A stretch of 64,000 nt of DNA from Eutypa lata. Lineage: Eukaryota > Ascomycota > Sordariomycetes > Xylariales > Diatrypaceae. A program made the position numbers and the translations under genes. Shown in pieces: positions 52,347-62,722 of this stretch. The stretch's first letter is position 1. Each line of letters starts with the position of its first letter. The notes below the pieces were generated by a model. The model ran no database searches, had not been told where the DNA came from, and was given only the letters and a program-made list of their open reading frames with translations. Location: contig JAKULF010000001.1 of assembly GCA_022661535.1 (NCBI GenBank), positions 2,604,001 through 2,668,000 on the forward strand, written 5' to 3'.

Positions 52347-54226
52347 ATGGTGCTATTCGTTGACCACGGACCCAACCTAGCGGGCGCAGTTATCACAATT
52401 TGCGTGTTCGCCTACATATCCTTCGGGCTAAGGGTATACACGAAACTTCGCTATGCGTTATGGGGTGCTGAGGACTGGTGTATGACAGCAGCGCTGGTAT
52501 GGCCAACAAAGCTTCAACGTCACTTGTTCATATGGGATAACCACTAACGCGTTTGCAGCCTTTCTTTACCATCTTGTCCATAGCATGTATTGCATGCGCT
52601 TTTGTTAGTCGGATCGTCCCAACACACCTCAAGATGAATTATAGGCTGACTGTCTCTTCGACAGACCGGTGTTGGAGCCACAAACAAATCCTTGGCCCTC
52701 CCTGGTAACGAAGTCTACCAGGAGAAAGGATTATTCGTATGTGTGAATGATATCGTCCAGGCCGGTATTCCGCAGCTGACCGCTAGCAGTGGTTTTTCCT
52801 ATTCGAAGTGTTCTACTGCATCAACATCATCCCGGTTAAACTTTCCATTTCCCTGATGCTTCTACGGATCGCGAAAGTATGTACTATGTTGTCCTTTATG
52901 TCAAGGTGGTGTTCTAGTTTTATGTCGCAGTTGAAACCAAACGCTAACATGATTTCACTCCGAATAGAACAATGATTGGCTTCGTAGGACACAGTATATA
53001 ATAATGGTTATGTTTACGGTAATGGTAAGTGGTTAAACCCTAAGTGATTCTTACCTAACACTTCATCAAACGAGCAGGGTCAACGTTGTTTCCATCTTGT
53101 ATCATATGCTAACACAATGCACCTAGAACTTGATAGCAGGCCTTTATATTATCTTCCGTGAGTTAGCTGCAGCTCTACCACAGCTTGCCATATGTCTCTC
53201 GACCCTGTCGCCGAAAATAATACCCTGTCCTCAACCTCACCAAGATATAGAGCATTCTGGAATCTTGCAGTGAAATCTCCTCTATGCTCTGCGATCTTAG
53301 CCCGACACAGACCAATCCAGTTCATTCGCCCCTAGTATCTAACAATCAACCTAGAATGCAATCCCGTATCTGCTGCATGGGACACAAGCGCGCTGTCAAA
53401 CGGAGGCAAATGTAACGATGCTGCCATTCTCGCAGACATTTATTATGCCACGACCGCCGTGAACATCCTGACGGATTGGATTACCGCCTTCATGCCCGTG
53501 CCATTACTATGGAATATCCAGATGAATGCCAACTCGAAGGTTTCAGTAGCTTTCATTCTAGGTCTAGGTTTGTAGACACCATGCTCTCTACCGATAGCCG
53601 TGCTGACAAAACGAAGGATTTTTTGCCTCCTTGAGCGCCTGTGTCAGGCTGAAATGTAAGTTGGCGAATATGTCAATTTCAATGCGTCGGTACCATGCCC
53701 TAGTTTGTTAACATCGTGATGCAGACACCGTCGGATTGACCAATGCCGACAATTACCTCTATGCCATCTCCGACATCGTGATTTGGGGGTAAGTTTTCAA
53801 GCTTTTGTAACCAACAGGTCTCCGGGCTAACAATGGAATTTCAGATATGCGGAAAACGGGCTAGGACTCATCGTCGGCTGCGTTTCAACACTCAGGCCGT
53901 TGTTCCGGACGGTCTTCGGGCTGAGCGGAGGCAGCAGCTACCCTACACCGGCTCCAAATCCCAAGGATGGATCGCGTTTTGGATCACGCTACCCCTTTCC
54001 CGGGGGGAACTCTCGACGCGCCTACACCGAATTCGGACCGGAATATGAGCTGGACTCCCCCAACAAGGTCTACGACAACCAGGGCGATATGACCACCTCG
54101 ACGCAGATCCGCGGCGGAGACGATAACTCGTCGGATAGCGAGAGCCAGAAGGAGATTTTGAAGTCTAGCAAAGACCCGGCAGGGATTTATATCAGCCGTG
54201 AGGTCCATATTACCGGGCAGCACTAG
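52347..54226 (+). CDS. Fungal rhodopsin-domain (PTH11-related) seven-helix membrane protein
   Basis: Ten exons: 52,347-52,496, 52,559-52,603, 52,665-52,736, 52,790-52,876, 52,968-53,024, 53,127-53,157, 53,355-53,567, 53,617-53,655, 53,725-53,788 and 53,845-54,226. Every junction is GT-AG, and the frame closes to 379 aa. Family landmarks appear in order: G-L-R-V-Y-T-K and G-A-E-D-W near the N-terminus, W-F-F-L-F-E-V-F-Y then K-L-S-I-S-L-M-L-L-R-I-A, F-Q-C-N-P-V-S-A-A-W-D, T-D-W-I and P-L-L-W-N-I-Q-M, then G-L-G-L-I-V-G-C-V-S-T-L-R-P-L-F-R. The last ~100 residues are a polar, Ser/Pro/Asp-rich cytoplasmic-type tail. There is no CFEM domain. Members of this large ascomycete family sit in the plasma membrane; a few (Pth11) act as receptors, and most, like this one, have no known ligand. 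It appears intact. Confidence 0.85.
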
Positions 54227-54863
54227 GTTTGCATGGTATGTCCCGATAGAGGAGTTGGTTGGGAATATGGAGTAAAATGCGTTGGGGAATGCAAAAACCC
54301 CCGATAAAGAGTGGCGGTTGGGTGTAGGCGTAAACGAAGGTAAAGAAGGGCATGTTGGCAATATATAATAGACTCCACTGGTGGTTATAATAGAGTACTT
54401 ATCAAATATAGATTTATTTTGTGTATTTCTAGGTCTATGAAAGATGTGGCCCTGTTGGAGGATGCATTTGATCAACGTTCACACGTCAATGCAATGTATA
54501 ATAACCTCTTGATAGTCGGTCTCCTCGTAATATAGAGGCTAAGTACTCGGTTTTTGTGACTTTTTGGGGGGTGGGGTTTTGGATATGAATACTGAATATA
54601 TCCGGGGTTAGGAGAGAGATTGGACATTAATACAAGTTATATACCGTACCCTCATGATCAGTAGTTGTCGATAGTAACCTATGGAAGTACATATGCATCG
54701 TATCGATCCAGAATCATCCCGCTGGTCTTTCAATCCAAGAATATACATAAACAGCAGTACGGTTAGTTAGCACGAGGTGCATTAGGACGGGAGGATGAAT
54801 GAGGCATGATATGGTATAAAAAAAGGGTGTGATTTGACTTCATAGTAGATAGAACGTACAGAT
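54227..54863. other. Intergenic region between rhodopsin-domain gene and tRNA
   Basis: No gene seen. The frame at 53,984-54,475 (-) is the opposite strand of the rhodopsin gene's last exon and 3' region. Confidence 0.5.
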
Positions 54864-54879
54864 AAAAAGAAAAAGAAAA
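54864..54879 (-). terminator. RNA polymerase III terminator of tRNA-Thr
   Basis: On the minus strand, T-runs (TTTT, then two TTTTT runs just beyond) begin about 37 nt downstream of the tRNA 3' end. Such runs are the standard Pol III stop signal. Confidence 0.6.
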
Positions 54880-54915
54880 CAACTATGCGGTGTATGCATA
54901 GTATACTTAGTTGCT

Positions 54916-55022
54916 TGCCCATTACTGGAGTCGAACCAGTCGCCTCCTCATAGCGAGGATTATTCTGGAATTGCTGCATTCCTTTTTACTAGTGAGGCGC
55001 TCTACCGCTGAGCCAAACGGGC
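54916..55022 (-). tRNA. tRNA-Thr (anticodon AGU) with a 35-nt intron
   Basis: The minus strand folds into a full cloverleaf. The acceptor stem is GCCCGTT/AATGGGC with one G-U pair, the D stem is GCTC/GAGC, the anticodon stem is CCTCA/TGAGG and the T stem is ACTGG/CCAGT with loop TTCGACT; the discriminator base is A. The loop CTAGTAA gives anticodon AGT (AGU, read after editing to IGU), decoding threonine ACN. A 35-nt intron sits at the canonical position 37/38 and contains a GGAAT/ATTCC hairpin. The mature length is 72 nt without CCA. Box A (TGGCTCAGCGG) and box B (GGTTCGACTCC) match Pol III consensus. The D loop is short but normal. Confidence 0.92.
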
Positions 55023-55708
55023 ACTTTATTGGGTGATCCAAAGATTTCCTATAATTTTACATATTCTTTTGCTGTGTGATGTATCCACTTCCAGATCATA
55101 GAGCAGCGCAATTGGCTCGTGCTCCGACCAAGTAAGTATCCATATTGTCCGAGCCAGCCAACTTGGCATGACCGGCTTGCAACACGCTGAATATTTTATA
55201 ATCTTATTACACTCTTCTTATGATGTTGCCTACCTATTTATTTAACCTCCTTTAGTCTTATGATGATCAGGCACTTGCTTTCCCTGTGTCCAGTTTCTGC
55301 CCCCAACCGGGGTTATATCGCCATGGTTCGAGCTACACACCAGAGACGAGCCGCGACTTGGGAATACCCCCAACCAAGCAGTTATATGAGGCAAGGTCTG
55401 AAACCTAGTACTATTTTTGCTCCCTGTTGAGATACCATGCTGTTTTCGAAATTTGGACCCTTGCATCCCGAGTACAAAGCCTCATTAGATATCTATGAAA
55501 TGGTAGACTAGAGAATCTACAGTGGCACTGCGGGACAACCGTATGACGCGAACTACCATGCTCCTGGGGACACTATTGATGATCTGAAAGAGACCTGCTT
55601 TCTTCAGATTACCTGACCTATTGTGCATGCGATTGCCTTTTACGGTACTGATTGGGAAAGGATTCGGGATCGCCGCACAGATGCCAAAGCGTAGAATAGG
55701 AGGGCGCT

Positions 55709-55743
<35 letters not shown>

Positions 55744-56071
55744 GTGGTGGTGATGATAGTGGTGATGCTGAATATGCTTGTTAACTACCAGAAAAGTAGC
55801 TAAGGCGTAATTCCTACGTACATATATCCAGCATTGCATCTAGATTTGTGAAAGGGGTTTCATTGACACTATGCACCAATTTAGAAATTCACATATAATT
55901 ATGTGCTAACTGGCTTATTGTCACGAAGGCTTTGTTAAATGTTTGTCTAGACCATGCTGCATATTTTATCATCTAATTCCTGTTCCGGACGGCATAGGAA
56001 AACCCTCAAGGAGTTCCACAACTTATAGTATTTAGCACCATATCTTTATACTTCACGTCTAGAATACCGCA
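55023..56071. other. Intergenic region between tRNA and SDR gene, with a microsatellite
   Basis: No gene seen. The frame at 55,618-55,839 (-) is an artefact of the ATG/GTG trinucleotide repeat, read as poly-His on one strand and poly-Met/Val on the other. The final ~100 bp are probably the 3' UTR of the SDR gene. Confidence 0.5.
55711..55767. repeat. Trinucleotide microsatellite (GAT/GGT type)
   Basis: About eleven or twelve uninterrupted GAT units followed by GGT and mixed GAT/AGT units. Intergenic, likely length-polymorphic. Confidence 0.9.
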
Positions 56072-57095
56072 TTACGACTTGATATCCGTGCTTTTCGCCA
56101 CCTCTTCCCAGTCGTCACAGATCTTTATTGTACTTTCACACTTGGCTCTGACTCTCGACCAGCCATCGCTTCCAAGCGGTACCCTCAGTGGGATTTGTTT
56201 TCCAGCCGCCACGCCAGTACCCTTGACCAGGTCGATCATAATGGCGACCGCCTTCTCAGCATTGCCGGGTGCAATGCTCCCTAGACCAGCTTCAACTTCG
56301 CGAACACCAGCATTGAACTCGGCGTAATCTGACACACGCGGGGCCACGTGGTTGATGTTATTGAAAGCGCTCGTGCGGAAGTACCCAGGCTCGACGAGCA
56401 GCACCTTTATGCCCGGCGCGAACAAGGCTAGTTCCTGGGCGAGACATTCGACAGCCCCTGGCGGGAAGGCATTGTCAGTTGCTTCTCTCTCTCTCTCTCT
56501 CCTCGAAGTGAGGATTCGTGCGGGAATTGTACATAACATACCTTCAAGAGCAAACTTACTCGCGCAATAGCCAGCCGCACCGGGGTCGGCATGCCACGCA
56601 GCCTGTGAGCTCATGTAGAAAAGCGTGCCTTTGCCCTTAGCACGGAGTTTGGGAAGCACGGCTCGAGTGATATTAAGAGGACCATGAAAATTGGTCCTGA
56701 ATGCGTCTTCCATATTCTGCTGACTGTCGCGATGTTAGTGAACTACGTGATTTGGACCCCTGGATAGAATCAATAACATAATGAGATGTTGCTGCTTACG
56801 TCAATTCTTCGATTGCACCACTCAGGATGTAGCCCGCATTGTTAACCACTACATCAATACCTCCCGGGTATAGAGCCCATGCCTCGGCCATTTTAGCATC
56901 GATTTCGCCTAGTGGTGCCGAGACATCGAGATCCAAAATACTGGCGCCGGTCTCCTTCAGATGAGAGAGCCTCGCCTGCGCATTGCGTCCCGTTGCGATG
57001 ACGTTGTCGCCCAATGCGCGAAGCTGGCGAACAAACAGTTCCCCGAAGCCGCTGGAGCAACCAGTGATCAACCAGGTCTGAGGGACTTGAGCCAT
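56072..57095 (-). CDS. Short-chain dehydrogenase/reductase (SDR)
   Basis: Three exons on the minus strand: 57,095-56,800, 56,723-56,542 and 56,457-56,072, giving 287 aa. Introns of 76 and 84 nt are GT-AG with good donors (GTAAGC, GTATGT). It is a classical Rossmann-fold SDR. The cofactor motif T-G-C-S-S-G-F-G is at residues 11-18, D-L-D-V in the middle, N-N-A-G at 85-88, catalytic Asn110, Ser138 and Y-C-A-S-K with Tyr151 and Lys155, and P-G-Y-F-R-T after the active site. It should oxidise or reduce a carbonyl/alcohol with NAD(P)(H), with Arg21-type residues favouring NADP only as a guess; the substrate cannot be told. Length is normal. Intron 2 carries a GA-repeat microsatellite. It stands alone; no biosynthetic neighbours suggest a pathway. 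Confidence 0.9.
56494..56515. repeat. GA/CT dinucleotide microsatellite in SDR intron 2
   Basis: A run of CT dinucleotides on the plus strand (GA on the coding strand) inside the second SDR intron. It lies well away from the donor and acceptor, so splicing should not depend on its length. Confidence 0.8.
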
Positions 57096-58109
57096 TGTTA
57101 GCTGGTTTGGATGCTTCTTGAAATGTTCCTACACAAATAAGGCCCCTTTTGTGTTGTAACTGTTAGGAGGGCTGTTTTGTCTATCCTCTAACGAGTTGAT
57201 ACTATACTATATCACCGGCGACTCGAATGAGGGGTTCGTTTGAATGTCGGTTACGAAGATGGTGATCGGAAAGTGCTAATTATATAGAAGAAAAGGAGGG
57301 CTAATGCAGTCATCAATCAACTGCGGAGCGAGTATCCCATGCGTAGCTTGACTGGGTGGGGATCTTCCGATACCCACATGTGTAGTATTATAAGAGTATG
57401 GTTACTGGGTACGTTGACACTTCTCCAATGATAGACCTAGCTCTACATCCCATATCGTGCTTCTGCTAGAATTTCATTGATTTGAATTGATGGTCCCGAC
57501 TTATACGTTCAGGGGCAGGTCCCAGTGGTGGCACTTTTGATCTAGATATCGCAGTGAAAGAAATGTCCAACTGCCCTTCATATTGGATGATTTGGCTCTA
57601 TGTGGTTCGGATTTATCTTGGGGCTAATGATAATCCAATATGAGCCCTTTCCCCTATAACCTCCACAAATGCGTTCGCGCCCAGCCTGGTTGCTCTGATG
57701 CAGCCGACCATTCAGTCATCAAGGGTCATTGCTCTGATTAGTCTTGAATTAATATCATTCCCCTAACCCGAGACGGCAGTAGGTTTTCGAAGACTCCCGA
57801 CTCTATTGCCAGTGTCTCTCTTAGCCTGGTGGAATGGCTCTTCGTCCTCCATGAAACCCAACATCACCACTGGCCACTCTATGTAAGACCCTCTCAACCA
57901 CGATACTCGTTCCCTTTCCCTCTCTGATTTACAGACTGACATCACCCTCTAGACAATTGGAAAGTTTTCGAGATAACGGGTAATGACTCCCTTGACGTGA
58001 TACCATAAGAGGGGAAGGTTGAAGCCAAAGGACCTGGGCAAGTATAGTGTAGGGGGGCTGTTTTGTAGAAGCTCTCTAATTAGATATCTCGATGTACGGT
58101 TCCGGGCTA
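57096..58109. other. Intergenic region between SDR and YJU2 genes
   Basis: The SDR promoter lies at the left and the YJU2 3' region at the right. No gene seen. A 60-codon minus frame at 57,763-57,945 has no support. I see no clear TATA box for the SDR gene. Confidence 0.5.
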
Positions 58110-59342
58110 TCATGTTTTACGCTTGATGCCGAGCTTGGCCCTAAGCTCCTCTCTCTTGTTGGGTTTCTTTGCCTTTGCCTGTTGAATACGTGGTTGAGGT
58201 GGCGGGGGTGGTCCCATACTCTCCTCTATTATTTCATCCTCGACTATCGGTTCCATGTGATCCCGTGCTCGTTGGAAAGCTTTCCTTGCTTCCTCAGCAT
58301 CCAATCGATCCTGCTCTTCCTGAGCAGAAGGGAGTGATAGGTCGGTAGATCCAATCGACGGATCTTGGGTGGCCGCAGCCTCGCGCGCGGCATTTCGTGT
58401 TCGGATTTCGTCTAGGGCATCGGCGACAGCCATCTCTCGTTTGGCATCCACAGTCTTGGCCTCAAGCTCGGCCATGGCATTTTTAGACTCCTCCTCTTCC
58501 TCCCTCTCAAGACGATCTAAGCGCTCCTCATCGGTCTCCTCCGGGGCGGCTCGCCAGGGTTCGGTATTCCGCTTAGCACCCTTTTCACACACATAATCTT
58601 GGTTCTAACCATGAATCCCAGTTAGTTGCTGAATTGAAGGTATTTCACAGCTACGTCAAACATGACCTTCCAACAGGTAACATGGGGGAAATGAAAGGGG
58701 CATGTTCTCACCTTGGGATCAGTCTTGAATGTAATTTCGGCCGAGCATCGCGTACACCTAATCTATTTCCTGTTAGAATATGTGTCTGAGGCCGTAGTTT
58801 TGCTATTCGCTCGATTTGTAGGACGGTGTAGGGGGATGATTCTGGGAACCGAGACATACTATGAAGATGTTAGCTTGAGTCAAAACAGACGAGGGGGCGA
58901 TGTTCGCGCCTACCATAAAACCTAAATATCTGTATTCCCAGGTATTTCTCGTCAGGGGTCTCCTTCCGCGCGTTAAACTTGCGTCCCTTGTATATGTATT
59001 CTCTTGAGCGCGTGTTAGTTGTGTCTCGGAGAGGTAGAGGGTGGATAGCATTAAACTAACCCGCATGAAGTGCACTTCATCCTATAAGTCCGGAGTTAGC
59101 AGTGTTCGATATCGTTGTCAGAATCAAATAAGAGTATAGAGGGTCGCTTACGAGAAAGGGGACATGAGGCGGACAGTTTGGACCTTGGGACCGACTTGCT
59201 TTGGACCGCGGACACGTTGAAGTTGTTGTGGATCGAAGTCGGGCGGGTAGTATTTAGCTACATCATACGTTAGTGATGGTCATATGATAGGAAGGATTTC
59301 AAGTGGTTTTGGTTACTTACAGAGAACCTTTCTTTCAGACAT
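58110..59342 (-). CDS. yju2: Splicing factor YJU2/CWC16 (CCDC94 homologue)
   Basis: Six exons on the minus strand: 59,342-59,321, 59,257-59,152, 59,081-59,061, 59,002-58,915, 58,762-58,712 and 58,604-58,110, giving 260 aa. Family hallmarks: [66 protein letters not shown] and D-Y-V-C-E-K-G-A. Cys46/49/82/85 are the expected zinc ligands. The C-terminus is a Glu/Arg-rich coiled coil, then Pro-rich and basic. The family joins the spliceosome around the first catalytic step and is essential in yeast; nuclear. The start is fixed by the conserved MSERKVL. The intron between Tyr79 and Ile80 keeps the frame only when read as a twin intron. Confidence 0.93.
58763..58914 (-). other. Candidate spliceosomal twin intron (stwintron, type D1,2) in YJU2
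   Basis: On the coding strand, exon 4 ends in TTT TAT (Phe78-Tyr79) and exon 5 begins ATT AGG TGT (Ile80-Arg-Cys). Between them stands G, then a complete 55-nt intron (58,913-58,859; donor GTAGGC, branch GCTAAC, acceptor CTTCATAG), then TATGTC and the rest of an outer intron with branch TCTAAC and acceptor GAAATAG. Direct removal from the visible GTAGGC donor leaves one extra G and shifts the frame. If the internal intron is removed first, the lone G joins TATGT to form a consensus GTATGT donor, and the 97-nt outer intron then leaves in perfect phase. Twin introns with this architecture are known from Pezizomycotina. Whether this one was described before I do not know. Confidence 0.78.
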
Positions 59343-60887
59343 GGTGGCGTTTCGTTATACTGAGGTTCTGACTTTCGTCGGAGGTGGTCGGTTGAAACGT
59401 CGCGGGACTTGTAAGCGGTAGTTTGTTCGTATTTGATGGATGCAAAAGTTCCCGGCTTCGTCTATGTATGTAGCTGCAGTTAAATATAGAGATGGAGGAG
59501 TCGTCAAGATCGTGGGAATCAAATAAGTTGACAAGGCGTTGCGCGACGTCAGTATCGATAACTGTATGTAGGTAGCCCAGATAGATACGGATTGGCTAGT
59601 GGATAACAAATATTGTTTAATAGCATATAACTATAGCAATAGTTATGCATATACCAACCCTGTATGCTCATGTACATCTAGACCACTTAATCACAGGGGA
59701 CCAAGTACTTATTCTTCCGATAAATCTATGTAGATGGGGATCGCTTGGCAGCGGGAACTATTTTAGATGTACATATGTAAGTAGCTTTTGCTGCTCTGAC
59801 AGTTGAACCTCCAATATCGATTGCACCTGGTTACACCATCTGCAAGTGACTGCGCGTATCCGTGTCTAATTGGGCCAATTATTTCCAGAATAAAGCAACA
59901 GCAATCACAACAGTACCTGGTATGCGTTGATTAACTGCCCGCCTTTAGTTCATGTTAAGCAATTTGAACCGAGCATCTGGTTTTGACGAGATGCTGTGTT
60001 AGTGTCAGTGTGGTATGAGCAACATCTAACCGTGTAACATTCTTCGGTTACCAGTTAGGTAGTTACCTTAGTCCTTCACTGTGTAGGCCGAGAGCACGCA
60101 TCACCAGTATTTATGGTCCTCACATGTCTAACTATGATGTGATCAAGTGATATATTAAAGTCAGATCATAGGTACCATGGTAGACCAAATGCCTATCGCT
60201 GATTAAAACCCCTGCGTATGTGGTTCGGTTATTCGTGACTGGACGCCACGGTCCGTATTGCCATCTTGCAATACAAGCTATCTCGCTTAAGTCATACAGA
60301 TATCGCTGACGTTGTCGACTCGTAATGATTGGTGTTGAATATCGCTATTGAGACGAGTGCGGGGATGGAACAGCTGGACAGGAACTTTTCATCCTGTCCT
60401 GGTTCCCTAACATTCCATTCCAAGGTTGTATTTCCCTACTTACTTTGGTGCTACTCTAGTTGTCTAGTATCCATACAGAGTCCAACCTGCTGTTAGTCTA
60501 TGTCTGTAAGTCCAGTAGTAGAGTAGGTAGGTGCGAATGAGAGAAAGAGAGCAGCTGATGTCAGCCGTTATTACTCTTGTTGAGGTCATCTTCATCCCCA
60601 TCTTCATCCACCCCCTTCTCCCTCTTCGATCTATATTTCTTTTCTTTTCTTTTCTTCCTAGCCGCGGAACTAGTGCTGTGTCTCCCCGCCTCTTGGGCAC
60701 ACCGACGTATTTCTACTTCTAGACTCCCATTATAACTAGCGACTTAGAATTATACAAACAGTGTTCAGACACATGGTTATTTGATATTCTTAGTATATTA
60801 AGTGGTGGAATGAAAGCTGTATTCATGAAACCTTACCCAGTCGAACCCCCCTTCGCGGCTCAAATCATAGTATAAAGGCTTGTTGCG
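59343..60887. other. Intergenic region between YJU2 and GT25 genes (divergent)
   Basis: Shared upstream region of two divergent genes. No gene seen. Frames at 59,355-59,609 and 60,464-60,722 lack motifs and splice support. A TATAAAGG lies at 60,871-60,878. Confidence 0.5.
60871..60878 (+). promoter_or_regulatory. TATA-like element close to the GT25 start
   Basis: TATAAAGG only 17 nt before the first in-frame ATG (60,888). If it is a real TATA box, transcription would start at or past that ATG, which favours the second in-frame ATG at 60,909 (context CAAGATGG). It may also be chance. Confidence 0.35.
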
Positions 60888-62356
60888 ATGTCCTTCCTCG
60901 GACCCAAGATGGCTGCCCGCCACCCACTTCCTCGGCATATTGCTTTCGTGAGCGCTTCCGTAATACTTCTTCTCACCTTCTTCACGTTAGCCCCTCGATC
61001 GACCGGGATCAGCATCTCCTCTATAACACAGGGAACCCGCCCTACAGCCAACACTATCTCGACTGGAGGTTTTAGGGGCGAAAGGCCAAAGGGGCAGTTG
61101 ACACCCGACGATATCGATAGGATCGCAAACGAGACACTCGGTTTCTCCAAAATCTTCGTTATAGGTCTCCCAGAACGCAGCGACAAGCGCGATGCTCTTG
61201 CGCTCTCCAGTTCTCTGACTGGTTTCCATGTGGAGTGGGTTGATGGAGTGAGAGGGGAGCAGATACCAGACAAAGCCATTCCTTTCGGTATCACCAGGGA
61301 GCGATTATGGAATACCAATCTCGGGTCATGGAGAGGTCATATGACAGCAGTGAGAAGGTAAGCATGGAATAGGACTGTATATACCCCTGGCTGCTGACTC
61401 TCTTGTTATCTGAAACATGTGCCGTCGAAAACATTCCCAGCTAGCCGTAGACTGGGACAGGCGCCTAAAAGATAAAGACCCGTGACTAATACGCAACAAT
61501 AGGATCGTTGAAGAGGACCTCGATTCCGCCCTCATTGTAAGTGTAAACCAGCTTACTAATTCTCTCATTTGCTATTTTTCAGTATTTCAATGTTCTCATG
61601 ATTCCCTACTTGTGAATCCCTATTAACATGTATCTGATGTAGATGGAGGACGATATGGACTGGGACGTTAGACTCAAGTCGCAACTTCCCATGGTGGCCC
61701 GAGGCGCAAGAGAGCTTTTTCTGTCCCCCGAGTCTCACCCTTCGCTTTCTCCTTATGGTTCGAACTGGGATCTGTTATGGCTGGGACACTGCGGGGAGGT
61801 GTTTCCCGAACTACTAGATGAGAATAAGGAGAAGCCACCTACCGACATGGGCATGGAGTACATGACTAGAAAATTCGTCATCCCCGACGACCCAACGGTC
61901 CCCGACCTCGGAAAGGTGACCGGTCTTATCAATTTCAACAACTACCCTCCTCATACCCGGTGGGTGCATATTACCGGAGCCCCCATGTGCACTTTCGCCT
62001 ATGCTCTCTCCAACCGGGGAGCTCGCAAGGTGCTTTTCGATCTGTCCGTCGACCATCTAACGGCGCCCTTTGATAACGCTCTAGCTGGACTCTGTAGACG
62101 GGCCGTATCGAGCTACGGTGTCAGCGACCCTGTCCAGGCAGGCGATCATGGCCTCGACACCAAATGTATCACTGTGACGCCGCCGTTATTCTTCCACCAC
62201 AAGGCCAAAGGCGCTGTTAATGCCGACAGTGATATCCAGACTGTTACTAACGGTGAAATACGGGAACATGGCATAACGGAGAACATTGTATGGTCAGCCA
62301 GAAACAATTTGAAGAATATGATCACAGGTTCGAGGATGGAGACTCAATCGGACTGA
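60888..62356 (+). CDS. Glycosyltransferase family 25 protein, type II membrane
   Basis: Three exons: 60,888-61,357, 61,503-61,536 and 61,643-62,356, giving 405 aa (398 from the ATG at 60,909). A short basic N-terminus is followed by one hydrophobic segment (about residues 18-36), a type II signal anchor pointing to the Golgi. The GT25 pattern follows: F-V-I-G-L-P-E-R-S-D-K-R-D-A-L near residue 90, V-D-G-V, L-G-S-W-R-G-H-M, then I-V-E-E-D-L-D-S-A-L-I joined by intron 2 to M-E-D-D-M-D-W-D, the acidic metal/nucleotide-sugar site. Downstream come W-L-G-H-C-G and a H-x-x-G-A-P-M-C-T-F-A-Y-A-L segment. Members transfer a sugar, often galactose, to glycans; the acceptor in fungi is mostly unknown. 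The introns (145 and 106 nt) are long and contain earlier acceptor-like sites. It appears intact. Confidence 0.87.
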
Positions 62357-62722
62357 ATCTTTTCATAGAGGTAGTCTCTTTGTATTAGTTTGGATAGTAG
62401 GTTTTGGTATAAACAATCTTGCGTTTAGAAGTCGTTCTTGTGTGTGGAATAGGAATGGCGCAACGGAGATGGTATAAGTAATTGGCTGGGACTTGTCAGG
62501 GCGTTGCCATGATTAGAATCCGACAGGGTTGCAACAAGTTAGGTTTAGGGTTACATTGCTTCAAGGGTTGTATCGTTATATCTGTATTTAGAACTGCTTA
62601 ATAATATAAACCATTCACGATACGAAGAGGTTATTTAAATCAAATACCGACACACAGGCTACATGTTGGGGGCTATAAAATGGGAGGAGTAAAGTGTTTG
62701 GCTTGAAAGAAAGGGGGGATGT
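62357..62722. other. 3' region of GT25 and spacer
   Basis: No gene seen. A TATAAAA occurs near 62,675, about 45 bp before the ATG at 62,723, and could serve the next gene. Confidence 0.45.

Noticed and set aside
53025..53157. A 7- or 10-nt microexon in the rhodopsin-domain gene
   Set aside because: Considered to fix the phase, but the acceptor at 53,126 gives an in-frame N-L-I-A-G-L-Y-I-I-F exon without it.
55618..55839. Poly-histidine frame on the minus strand and poly-methionine frame on the plus strand
   Set aside because: Both are translations of the GAT/GGT microsatellite.
58763..58940. Alternative YJU2 splicing that skips Phe-Tyr-Ile (donor at ATTTAG|GTTTTA, acceptor GATTAG)
   Set aside because: It keeps frame but deletes three residues in the most conserved part of the family; the twin-intron model keeps them.
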